Below are positions 57,107-64,000 of a stretch of 64,000 nucleotides of DNA, one piece after another. Positions within the stretch are counted from its first letter, which is position 1. Every line of letters begins with the position of its first letter. The DNA comes from Methylobacterium sp. Leaf99. GTDB lineage: Bacteria > Pseudomonadota > Alphaproteobacteria > Rhizobiales > Beijerinckiaceae. The stretch spans positions 63,608 through 127,607 of the forward strand of contig NZ_LMMU01000011.1 in NCBI RefSeq assembly GCF_001422375.1, in the 5' to 3' direction. The notes beneath the pieces were generated by a model. It searched no databases, was not told the origin of the DNA, and was given only the letters and a program-made list of their open reading frames with translations. A program made the translations under genes and the position numbers.

Positions 57107-57967
57107 TCAGGCGGCGCCCGCATGCGGCGCCGGCACCTCCGTGGAGATGGCGTCCACCGTGCGCTGGGGCGGGCTGCCGAGGCCATCCGAGCGGACGATG
57201 CGGATCTGCTGGTTGACGGGCTGCATGTTGCCGTAGGGCGTCGAGAACGCGATCTCGGCGGCATCTCGCCCGACGCCGATGCGCACCAGCCCGTCGAGAT
57301 CGGCCTGACGCGTGGCGTCGAACAGCCACCAGCGCCCATCGAGATAGGCCTCGAACACCGCGTGGAAATCGCTCGGCACGAGGCCGTGGGCGTAGCAGCT
57401 CACGAAGCGGGCGGGGATGCCGAGCGCCCGGCAGAACGCCGTGCCGATATGCGCGAAGTCGCGGCAGACGCCGGCGCGCTTGAGCAGGCTCTCGTCGGCG
57501 GTGGTCTCACCGTCGCTGGTGCCGGGCTGATAGGTCAGGTGGTCGTGAATCCAGTTGCAGATGGCGTTGACGCGTTGGTGCCCCTTGGGCAGGGCCCCGA
57601 ACTCGGCCTGGGCGAAGGGCGTCAGGCGGTCGGACGAGACGAAGCGGCTCGGCAGCAGGAACGGCAGGATGTCCAGGGGCAGTTGGCCGATCGGCGTCTC
57701 GTCGATGGTCGCCGGGTCGGCGCGGTGGACGGTGAGTTCGACCTCGGCGTTGTATTCGAGGGAGAACTGCCCCATCGGCACGTTGACGCCGAGATAGCGG
57801 TTCAGGAGATCCGGCGTCGTGTAGACGTCGCGCTTGAGGTTCGGCGTCAGGATCAGGGATTCACTGAAGATCTCCAGGCTGCGCAGCTTGGCGACTTCAA
57901 GGTTGAAGATGAAGGTCGTGTCCGAGAGGATGTTGTACGACAGGCTGCAGCCGAGGGTGTAGCGCAT
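57107..57967 (-). CDS. Transglutaminase-like cysteine protease
   Basis: A 286-residue protein with an N-terminal beta-rich region and a C-terminal transglutaminase-like domain. The catalytic triad is visible: Cys in AGVCRDFAH, His in SDFHAVFEAY, and Asp in WLFDATR. No signal peptide is seen, so it is likely cytoplasmic. The family acts as proteases or amide hydrolases on peptides; bacterial members are often near ATP-grasp or alpha-E genes, but none is adjacent here. The 139 bases downstream separate it from the GT87 gene. Confidence 0.85.
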   Translation of the reverse strand: MRYTLGCSLSYNILSDTTFIFNLEVAKLRSLEIFSESLILTPNLKRDVYTTPDLLNRYLGVNVPMGQFSLEYNAEVELTVHRADPATIDETPIGQLPLDILPFLLPSRFVSSDRLTPFAQAEFGALPKGHQRVNAICNWIHDHLTYQPGTSDGETTADESLLKRAGVCRDFAHIGTAFCRALGIPARFVSCYAHGLVPSDFHAVFEAYLDGRWWLFDATRQADLDGLVRIGVGRDAAEIAFSTPYGNMQPVNQQIRIVRSDGLGSPPQRTVDAISTEVPAPHAGAA

Positions 57968-58068
57968 GGAAGCTCCTTCCTTTGTGCCTCGAAAGCTAGC
58001 AAGGATTACGCCTCTTCGTCCGGGCGGCTATGCGCTTTTCATCCCCTGCCCTCCCCCTGCGGGGCGGT

Positions 58069-58662
58069 TCAGGATCGCGGCAGCAGGATCACCGTGAGGG
58101 AGCGCACGCCCTGCGCCCCGTGGATCAGCACGCCCTCGATATCGGCCGTGGCCGAGGGGCCGGTGTGGAGCACGGCGTAGGCGGCACGGCCGAAATCCGG
58201 CCGGCGATAGGCCGCCTGGATGTTGACCAGGATGTCGGCCGGATCGAGCAGCACCACGAGGTGCTGGGCGAGGTAGGCCACGGCGTTCACCCTCAACTCG
58301 TCCTGCGTGAACAGCACCGAACCGGTCTCCGCCACGCCGAACACCGCGCGCACGATGGCCACATCCACGTCGGCGAGGTCCTGCGGGCGGGCCACTGCTC
58401 CGAGATCGCGATTGCCGGCGATCTCCGTCACTGCGGAGGCGATGACCGTCGCCGTGTCGAGGCGTTCGCGCACCGCAGCAAACGGGTCTTCGCCGGGAAC
58501 CGGAGCGGCGATTCGGCCGCCCATGCGCTTCAGGCGCTCGCCGAACTCCGCCACGCGGTCGTTGCCGACGAGGGGGGGGAACAGCGGCACGTCCGGCAGG
58601 GGATGGTCGCCGGCCGGCCGGTTCCTCCGGATGCGCGCGAGGGTGTCTTCGCGGGCGCTCAT
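58069..58662 (-). CDS. lutC: LutC, lactate utilisation protein C
   Basis: A 197-residue LUD-domain protein, the smallest part of the LutABC complex that oxidises L-lactate to pyruvate. It contains VAETGSVLF and VVLLDPADILVNIQAAY, typical of LutC/YkgG. It starts ATG 58660-58662, overlapping the lutB stop (ATGA). It is the last gene of the operon. Confidence 0.9.
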   Translation of the reverse strand: MSAREDTLARIRRNRPAGDHPLPDVPLFPPLVGNDRVAEFGERLKRMGGRIAAPVPGEDPFAAVRERLDTATVIASAVTEIAGNRDLGAVARPQDLADVDVAIVRAVFGVAETGSVLFTQDELRVNAVAYLAQHLVVLLDPADILVNIQAAYRRPDFGRAAYAVLHTGPSATADIEGVLIHGAQGVRSLTVILLPRS

Positions 58663-60218
58663 TTCGAGCCGTCCTGCCGGGTCATGCGGTTCTGCTTGTA
58701 CCAGCTGTGGAAACTTTGGCGCGGGGTCTCGGGCATCTCGCGTCCCTTCCCCCAGGTGTTGAGGGGGTTGTAGACGGCGAAGCGCGGCAGGGTTCGCAGG
58801 GCGGAGTCGGCCGCGCCGATGGCGGCGCGGTAGGCCGCCGGCCGGCTCAGGATCTGCCCGGCCGCCTTCATCATTCCCTGTTTCAGCAACGGAATCTGGT
58901 GCTCCTCGGCCAGCACCTTGCGCCAGGCAAAGATCTGTTCGTGGATATTGATCTTCACCGGGCAGACGTTGGTGCAGGAGCCGTTCATGGTCGAGGAGAA
59001 CGGCAGGGTCGAATACTTCCGCTTGTTGAAAGTCGGGTCGATGATGAGCCCGATGGGCCCCGAATAGGTGGCGCCGTAGGAGAGGCCGCCCGAGCGCCGG
59101 TAGACCGGGCAGGTGTTCATGCAGGCGCCGCAGCGAATGCATTTCAGCGAGGTCCAGAATTCCTCCATGCCGAGGCGCTCGGAGCGGCCGTTGTCGACCA
59201 GCACCATGTGCATTTCGGTGCCGGCGCGCGGACCCCGGAAGTGCGAGGTGTACTGGGTGATGGGCGAGCCCAGCGCCGAGCGCGACAGCAGGCGGATGAA
59301 CACGCCGAGATGTTCGATCCGCGGGATCAGCTTCTCAATGCCGATGGAGTGGATCTGGAGTTTGGGCACGTTGCCCGACAGGTCGGCGTTGCCCTCGTTG
59401 GTGCAGGTGACGACGGTGCCGGTCTCCGCGATGGCGAAGTTGCACCCGGTCATCCCCGCATCGGCGTCGAGGATGAGGGGCCGCGTGTGCATGCGCTGGC
59501 TTTCCGCCAGATAGTGGGCGTCGTCGTTCTCGGGGTCGGTGCCCATGGTCCGGGCGAAGACTTCCGCCACGTCGAAGCGGGTCTTGTGCACCGCCGGCAC
59601 GACGACGTGGCTCGGCTCCTCGTTGTCGAGCTGCTGGATGCGCTCGCCGAGGTCGGTCTCGATGACCTCGATGCCGGTGCCGGCCATGTATGGCCGAAAG
59701 CCGCATTCCTCCGTGAGCATGGATTTGGACTTGATCAGCGTCTTGGCGCCGTGATCCTTGAGGATGCCGTGGACGATGCGGTTGTGGTCGGCGCCGTCCG
59801 CCGCCCAGTGGACGTGGACGCCGTTGGCCCGGGCGTTGGCCTCGAACTCCTCGAGGTAGCGGTCGAGGTTCGACAGGGTGTGGGTCTTGATCTGCGAGGC
59901 GAGTTCGCGCAGCTCCTCCCACTCGGGAATGCCGAAGGCGGCGACGTCGCGCTTGCCGCGCAGGTCCCACAGGCGGGCGTCGTGCGCCTTCTGATGCAGG
60001 GGCGCCGCGAGGAAGCGCTCGGCGGCCGCGGCCTGATCGATGGGCCGGTCGCCGCGGATCTTGGCGCCGCGCGGCTGCGGTTCGCGGGCGGTCTTCACTG
60101 CCGACGTTTTCACTGCGACAGGCTTCGTCGCCGCCTCCGCATGCTGGAGGCGGCGACCGTCCTGGCCGTGGTCGCTCTCGGGCGCCGTCTCGCGCAGGCC
60201 CTGATTCTCGATGCTCAT
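58659..60218 (-). CDS. lutB: LutB, iron-sulfur lactate utilisation protein
   Basis: A 519-residue protein with an N-terminal LUD domain and a C-terminal ferredoxin-like part with CIRCGACMNTCPVYRR and CTNVCPV, two [4Fe-4S] sites. It carries electrons from lactate oxidation. The LUD part shows AETGTVVTCTNEGNADL and HFRGPRAGTEMH. The first 70 or so residues are a polar extension not required by the family. It overlaps lutA and lutC by four bases each. Confidence 0.93.
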   Translation of the reverse strand: MSIENQGLRETAPESDHGQDGRRLQHAEAATKPVAVKTSAVKTAREPQPRGAKIRGDRPIDQAAAAERFLAAPLHQKAHDARLWDLRGKRDVAAFGIPEWEELRELASQIKTHTLSNLDRYLEEFEANARANGVHVHWAADGADHNRIVHGILKDHGAKTLIKSKSMLTEECGFRPYMAGTGIEVIETDLGERIQQLDNEEPSHVVVPAVHKTRFDVAEVFARTMGTDPENDDAHYLAESQRMHTRPLILDADAGMTGCNFAIAETGTVVTCTNEGNADLSGNVPKLQIHSIGIEKLIPRIEHLGVFIRLLSRSALGSPITQYTSHFRGPRAGTEMHMVLVDNGRSERLGMEEFWTSLKCIRCGACMNTCPVYRRSGGLSYGATYSGPIGLIIDPTFNKRKYSTLPFSSTMNGSCTNVCPVKINIHEQIFAWRKVLAEEHQIPLLKQGMMKAAGQILSRPAAYRAAIGAADSALRTLPRFAVYNPLNTWGKGREMPETPRQSFHSWYKQNRMTRQDGSK

Positions 60219-60958
60219 GCGGCGGCTCCGTTGAGGATGCGGGCGATGTGGATGAACTTCAGGGGCGTGCCGAGGCGGGCGGCGCAGCCCTTCTGATGCA
60301 TCATGCAGGAGGAATCGGCCGAGACGACGTAGGCCGCGCCGGCCTGGGCGTGGTCCGTGACCTTGTCGTAGCCCATCTTGGCCGAGACGGCGGGCTCGAA
60401 CACCGAGAAGGTGCCGCCGAAGCCGCAGCACTCGTCGGGGCGGGACGGCGTGACGATCTCGATGCCCTTGACCTTGCCGAGAAGATCGAGGGGCTTGGAG
60501 TAATAGGGTTTGTTCAGTTCCGACGGCCGGGCGTGGTGGATGCCGCGCAGGGCGTTGCAGTTCGAGTGGTAGCCGACCTTGTGCGGGAACTCGGCCCAGG
60601 GAAATTCCTCGACCTTCAGGATGTCGTGGAGGAATTCCACCAGTTCGAAGGTCTTCGACCGCACGGCCGTCACGTCGTCCGTCTGCGGAATGGCGGTGAG
60701 GTGCTCTCGGACCTGATGCGCGCACGAGCCCGACGGCGTGACAACGTAGTCGAACCCCGAGAAGTTCTTCACGAACAGCGCCTCGGTGGCGGCGGCCTCG
60801 GCGTGGCAGCCGGTGTTGGTCATCGGCTGGCCGCAGCAGGTCTGGTCGAACGGGTAGTGGACGTCGAGGCCGAAGCGTTCGAGCAGCTCGAGGGTGGCGA
60901 TGCCCACCTCGGGCTCGAAGGCATCGACGTAGCACGGCACGAACAGCCCGATGCGCAT
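60215..60958 (-). CDS. lutA: LutA, CCG-domain lactate utilisation protein
   Basis: A 247-residue protein with two CCG domains (CCGQP near residue 41 and DECCGFGG near residue 178) that bind an unusual iron-sulfur cluster, as in heterodisulfide reductase B and glycolate oxidase GlcF. It forms the lactate oxidation complex with LutB and LutC. It is first in the lutABC operon and overlaps lutB. The lut genes lie next to poxB, so lactate can be oxidised to pyruvate and on to acetate. Confidence 0.92.
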   Translation of the reverse strand: MRIGLFVPCYVDAFEPEVGIATLELLERFGLDVHYPFDQTCCGQPMTNTGCHAEAAATEALFVKNFSGFDYVVTPSGSCAHQVREHLTAIPQTDDVTAVRSKTFELVEFLHDILKVEEFPWAEFPHKVGYHSNCNALRGIHHARPSELNKPYYSKPLDLLGKVKGIEIVTPSRPDECCGFGGTFSVFEPAVSAKMGYDKVTDHAQAGAAYVVSADSSCMMHQKGCAARLGTPLKFIHIARILNGAAA

Positions 60959-60978
60959 GGCGTTTTTCTTCTGTTCGC

Positions 60979-61000
60979 GGGCGGCGCCGGGACGCCGCCC
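60979..61000 (-). terminator. Hairpin between poxB and lutA
   Basis: A perfect 8-bp GC stem (60979-60986 with 60993-61000) with a 6-base loop lies 32 bases after the poxB stop. No T tract follows on the minus strand, so read-through into lutABC is possible. Confidence 0.45.
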
Positions 61001-61032
61001 ACCTTGGAAACATTCGAATCGACGGTTCCGGT

Positions 61033-62793
61033 TTAGCGAAGCAGGTTCGTCTTGGCGAGGTCGAGGACCGAATCCCCGCGCCCGCTCATGACGGCGCGCA
61101 TCACGTAGAGGCTGAACCCCTTCACCTGCTGCCCGTCGATCTTGGGCGGCATCGACAGTTCCTGGCGGGCGACCACCACGTCGAGGAGGGCCGGGCCGTC
61201 ATGGGCCAGGACCTGCGCCACGGCCGCCTCCAACTCCGCCGGGTCCTCGACCCGCACGGCGAAGATGCCGGCGCCCCGGGCCATGGCGGCGAAATCCGGG
61301 TTGTCGAGGGCGACCCCCGTCTCGATGTAGCCGGCGGCCTTCATCTCCATCTCGACGAAGCCCAAGGTGCCGTTGTTGAACACCACCACCTTCAGGGGCA
61401 GCTTCTCCTGGCGCAGGGTCAGGAGGTCGCCCATCAGCATGGTGAAGCCGCCGTCGCCCGAGAGGGAGACCACCTGACGTCCGGGCTGCGCCGCCTGCGC
61501 GCCGATCCCCTGCGCCATGGCGTTGGCCATGGAGCCGTGGACCCACGAGCCGAGCAGCCGGCGCCTGCCGTTCATCCTGAGGTAGCGCGCGGCCCAGATC
61601 GTCGGCGTACCGACATCGGCCGTGAAGATCGCGTCCTCGGATGCTGCCTCGCTCAGGAGCCTGGTGAGGTATTGCGGATGGATCGGGCTTTTTGCGGATT
61701 TCAGGCCGAACCAACCCTTCTTCGGGGCACCGGTAGCAAGGTCGTCCAAGTCTTCGCGTGCCTTGGCGTAGTGCTTGAGCGCGGCGTCGAGATGCTTGCG
61801 GTCGTCTTTGGGCGTGAGCTTCGGCATTAGGGCCGCGATCGTGTCCTTCACGTCGCCAACGAGGCCAAGATCGAGCTTGCACCGGCGGCCGAGCTGTTCG
61901 GGGCGGAGGTCCACCTGGGCGATCTTCGCATCCGTCGGGTAGAACTGCCGGTACGGAAAGTCGGTGCCGAGCATCAGCAGGGTGTCGCAGCCCATGATCG
62001 CGGCGTAGCCTGACGAGAAGCCGATGAGCCCCGTCATGCCGACATCGTAGGGGTTGTCGTACTCGACGAATTCCTTGCCGCCGAGCGCGTGGACGATGGG
62101 GCTCTTCAGGGCCTTGGCGAGTTGCAGCAACTCGGCATGGGCCCCGGCGCAGCCCCGACCGCACAACAGGGTGACGCGGCTCGATCCGTTGAGCAGATCG
62201 GCGAGCGCATCGCGTTCGCGGGTGGCCGGGTGCACCATCGGCTTTGGCGGAATCAGGCCGGGATTCGGCGCGACGCCCCGCTCCGGCGCGTCCTTCAGGG
62301 CGACATCGCCCGGGATCACCACGACGGCGACGCCCCGCAGGCCGATGGCCGCCCGCATGGCGTTCTCCAGCACCTGCGGCAGCTGCGAAGGGTCCGAGAC
62401 CAGTTCGCAGTAATGGCTGCATTCACGGAACAGGGTCTCGGGGTGGGTCTCCTGGAAGTACCCGGAGCCGATCTCGGCGGACGGGATATGCGCCGCGATG
62501 GCCAGAACCGGGGTCCGCGAGCGATGGCAGTCGAACAGGCCGTTGATGAGGTGGAGGTTGCCCGGTCCACAGGACCCAGCGCAGACCGCGAGGTCCCCGG
62601 TGATCTGGCTCTCGGCCCCGGCGGCGAAGGCGGCGACCTCCTCGTGGCGCACATGCACCCAGTCGATGGTCTCGCGCGCCCGCAGCGACTCGGTCAGCGC
62701 GTTCAGGCTGTCGCCGACGAGGCCGTAGATGCGTTGGACCCCGGCCTGCTCCAGGGTCTCGACGATGAGGTCCGCGACGGTGACGGTCTTCAT
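61033..62793 (-). CDS. poxB: PoxB-type pyruvate:quinone oxidoreductase
   Basis: A 586-residue thiamine-diphosphate flavoenzyme that decarboxylates pyruvate to acetate and CO2 and passes electrons to quinone. The N-terminal domain has GVQRIYGLVGDSLNALTESL and the catalytic Glu in VRHEEVAAFAAGAE. The central FAD domain and the C-terminal ThDP motif GDGGFTMLMGDLLTLRQEKL through VVFNN follow. AGGAAG lies upstream of ATG 62793. Acetolactate synthase is a relative, but the RHEEVAAFAAGAES and overall length fit PoxB better. Confidence 0.88.
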   Translation of the reverse strand: MKTVTVADLIVETLEQAGVQRIYGLVGDSLNALTESLRARETIDWVHVRHEEVAAFAAGAESQITGDLAVCAGSCGPGNLHLINGLFDCHRSRTPVLAIAAHIPSAEIGSGYFQETHPETLFRECSHYCELVSDPSQLPQVLENAMRAAIGLRGVAVVVIPGDVALKDAPERGVAPNPGLIPPKPMVHPATRERDALADLLNGSSRVTLLCGRGCAGAHAELLQLAKALKSPIVHALGGKEFVEYDNPYDVGMTGLIGFSSGYAAIMGCDTLLMLGTDFPYRQFYPTDAKIAQVDLRPEQLGRRCKLDLGLVGDVKDTIAALMPKLTPKDDRKHLDAALKHYAKAREDLDDLATGAPKKGWFGLKSAKSPIHPQYLTRLLSEAASEDAIFTADVGTPTIWAARYLRMNGRRRLLGSWVHGSMANAMAQGIGAQAAQPGRQVVSLSGDGGFTMLMGDLLTLRQEKLPLKVVVFNNGTLGFVEMEMKAAGYIETGVALDNPDFAAMARGAGIFAVRVEDPAELEAAVAQVLAHDGPALLDVVVARQELSMPPKIDGQQVKGFSLYVMRAVMSGRGDSVLDLAKTNLLR

Positions 62794-62973
62794 GGAGGGC
62801 TTCCTTCTTTGGTGGTCCGAACCGTCCGACCTCCCCTGGTGTTCCGGCATGCCCGTCCTGCGGAGCGGGCCGCCGCGCGGACCGTTGCACCGGTGTTCCG
62901 CGATGCTATCGTGGTGGCCGGACCGGGACGGGTCCCGGCCGGCGCATGCTCCGCGGCGGGTCCGCATCTCCTT

Positions 62974-63012
62974 CGGTGCAAGTATCCATCCCCGCGGTGC
63001 AAGTATCCATCC
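62974..63012. repeat. Two 18-bp direct repeats, period 21
   Basis: Two identical 18-base copies (62974-62991 and 62995-63012; CGGTGCAAGTATCCATCC) lie 44-83 bases upstream of the small gene at 63057. They could be binding sites or a remnant of slippage. Confidence 0.7.
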
Positions 63013-63056
63013 TCTATCAAACTTCCTCAACTACACTTCTCGATGAGGCTGCATCC

Positions 63057-63224
63057 GTGAGCATCAAGGCCGGCGACTTCGTCGCGTCCGACGACAACGA
63101 GGCGACCTTGACCGTCGAGCGGATCGAGGGGGACCTGGCCCTGTGCGCCTGGTTCGTGGACGGCGATGTCGATGGCGAGCGCCAGGAAGCCTGGCTCCCG
63201 CTGGCGACCCTGACGCTGCTGTAG
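63057..63224 (+). CDS. 55-residue YodC/DUF2158-like small protein
   Basis: A GTG-started 55-residue protein (VSIKAGDFVASDDNEATLTV...) that resembles the small beta-barrel DUF2158/YodC family: GDFV, an Asn/Asp-rich loop, LTVERIEGDLALCAWF and a closing Leu-rich strand. GAGG precedes the GTG. Family function is unknown. It lies between poxB and the tRNA-fragment attachment site, so it is probably resident chromosome rather than element cargo. The gap 62794-63056 holds its promoter region and direct repeats. Confidence 0.6.
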   Translation: MSIKAGDFVASDDNEATLTVERIEGDLALCAWFVDGDVDGERQEAWLPLATLTLL

Positions 63225-63274
63225 GCCGACGCGAAGGCAATCCACCGCGGCCTCGACCCGGCGTACGACGTGTC

Positions 63275-63323
63275 GGCGACCCCGGTTGGGCTCGAACCAA
63301 CGACCTGCCGCTTAGAAGGCGGC
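63275..63323 (-). other. 3' fragment of tRNA-Arg(UCU), likely integration site (att)
   Basis: On the minus strand 49 bases match the 3' part of a tRNA. There is a perfect anticodon stem (GCCGC/GCGGC), loop CTTCTAA with anticodon TCT, variable region, T-arm GTTGG-TTCGAGC-CCAAC, and acceptor 3' strand CGGGGTC. The D-arm and 5' acceptor strand are missing, so it is not a functional gene. Such fragments mark where an element integrated into a tRNA 3' end and displaced it. The recombinase gene next to it supports this. Confidence 0.85.
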
Positions 63324-63335
63324 CTTTGCGGTCGT

Positions 63336-64000
63336 TTAAGCTGTTGCTGTCGCTTCAGTTTTCTGAGCGTTGTCGTTGCCGTGTTGCGTCGGTGTTGCAG
63401 CTTCCACCGCGCCAAGAACCGAAAGCTCGCCTGCGGTAACCGCTCGGCGATCCGTCCGGCCGGCGTCGAACAAATGACCGTAGACGCGTTGGGTGAACTC
63501 GGGCGACTCGTGCCCGGCCCATTCGCTGACCTGTTTTATGTGCGCTCCCTCATCGATCCACAAGCTGACGGCGAAGTGCCGGAAGCTGTGCGCCGTCCAG
63601 CGGGGCGACCCGTCTGCGCCGACGATCCCGAGCGCGATTTGCAGCGGCGCGATCTGTCGGTTCACGATGTTCGGATAGCCGAGCGGCGTGCCTTTCTCGG
63701 ATGGGTAGACCAGCCCCGACGCCCGCCCGCCTCTGGCCTTCCAATTCGCCAGGATCGTGGCCAGTTGCGGGCCTACCGGCACGCTGCGCAGCGCGGCGAC
63801 CGTCTTGACGGCGTCTCGGACATTGTACCGGTCGACCGCCTCCCTCACCTGAAGGTCCTCGGGCCGCACTCGTTTCCAATCGAGCCCCCTCGCCTCCCCG
63901 ATCCGTAGGCCGGCGAGCGCCATCGTTGCCAGCAGTGGGCGCAACCAGGGCGTCGGATGGAAGCCTTCGACCTGAAGACCGGCGTGCTCGGCCCGGAAGG
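63336..64000 (-). CDS. Tyrosine recombinase/integrase, C-terminal part (cut by window end)
   Basis: The frame is open to the right window edge, so only about the last 220 residues of the integrase are seen. The catalytic domain shows the box-I Arg in LAGLRIGEARGL, the HSFRH box (His-x-x-Arg), a His in WAGHESPEF and the nucleophile Tyr in TQRVYGHLF. A polar tail ends the protein. It reads toward and ends 13 bases from the tRNA fragment, the standard arrangement of an integrase beside its own attachment site. Its element therefore extends to the right, beyond the window. Confidence 0.9.
   Translation of the reverse strand, partial: FRAEHAGLQVEGFHPTPWLRPLLATMALAGLRIGEARGLDWKRVRPEDLQVREAVDRYNVRDAVKTVAALRSVPVGPQLATILANWKARGGRASGLVYPSEKGTPLGYPNIVNRQIAPLQIALGIVGADGSPRWTAHSFRHFAVSLWIDEGAHIKQVSEWAGHESPEFTQRVYGHLFDAGRTDRRAVTAGELSVLGAVEAATPTQHGNDNAQKTEATATA

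Noticed and set aside
61033..62793. Acetolactate synthase.
   Set aside because: The protein shares the thiamine-enzyme fold, but length, N-terminal and flavin-region motifs and lack of a small subunit gene fit PoxB better.
63275..63323. A complete tRNA-Arg gene.
   Set aside because: Only the anticodon arm, T-arm and 3' acceptor strand are present; the D-arm and 5' acceptor strand are replaced by unrelated sequence.

Overview
The window is high-GC alphaproteobacterial DNA that fits an aerobic anoxygenic phototroph of the Methylobacterium/Methylorubrum group (Hyphomicrobiales). The evidence is gene content: GapR, DUF1244, DUF1036 and pyruvate kinase genes near one another, a MOFRL-type glycerate kinase of the kind used in the serine cycle, and an almost complete photosynthesis gene cluster (PGC) with a tetraheme PufC and the O2-dependent cyclase AcsF. 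No taxonomic search was possible, so the genus is inferred.

Layout. (1) 1-10.9 kb is a housekeeping flank: GapR-like protein, DUF1244, N-formylglutamate amidohydrolase family protein, glycerate kinase, DUF1036, a two-subunit molybdenum hydroxylase, pyruvate kinase, an alpha/beta hydrolase, a TPR protein and ribosomal protein L36. (2) 11.2-53.4 kb is the PGC. On the minus strand, read from right to left, it holds three blocks. The first is bchF-N-B-H-L-M-lhaA-puhA-B-C-bciE-acsF-puhE-hemA-bchI-D-O, followed by crtI-crtB and a 50-residue membrane peptide. The second is crtE-crtF. The third is bchC-X-Y-Z-pufQ-B-A-L-M-C. On the plus strand lie crtD-crtC in the middle and ppaA/aerR, ppsR, a second PucC-family transporter, bchP, tspO and a small membrane protein at the right end. 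(3) 53.5-62.8 kb is a metabolic flank: a triheme cytochrome c, PilZ protein, GT87-type membrane protein, transglutaminase, the lactate-utilisation operon lutABC and a PoxB-type pyruvate:quinone oxidoreductase. (4) The right edge (63.3-64.0 kb) carries a 3' fragment of tRNA-Arg(UCU) beside a tyrosine recombinase cut by the window end. This is the signature of an integrated element that starts here and continues to the right.

How it works together. HemA feeds 5-aminolevulinate into tetrapyrrole synthesis. BchIDH inserts Mg, BchM methylates, AcsF with BciE closes ring E using O2, BchLNB and BchXYZ reduce rings D and B, BchF and BchC convert the 3-vinyl to 3-acetyl, and BchP reduces the tail. CrtEBI-CDF makes spirilloxanthin-type carotenoids. 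PufLM and PuhA form the reaction centre, PufBA the LH1 antenna and PufC the tetraheme electron donor; LhaA, PuhB, PuhC, PuhE and PufQ assist assembly. Control is written into the DNA: PpsR and its antirepressor PpaA/AerR are encoded in the cluster, and five perfect TGT-N12-ACA palindromes plus one near match sit at the bchC, crtE/crtD, crtI, transporter-bchP and bchF/ppaA promoters. A strong hairpin lies between pufA and pufL, where differential mRNA stability is known to set the LH1:RC ratio in Rhodobacter. bchG, bchE, bchJ, crtA, pufX and LH2 puc genes were not found in this window.
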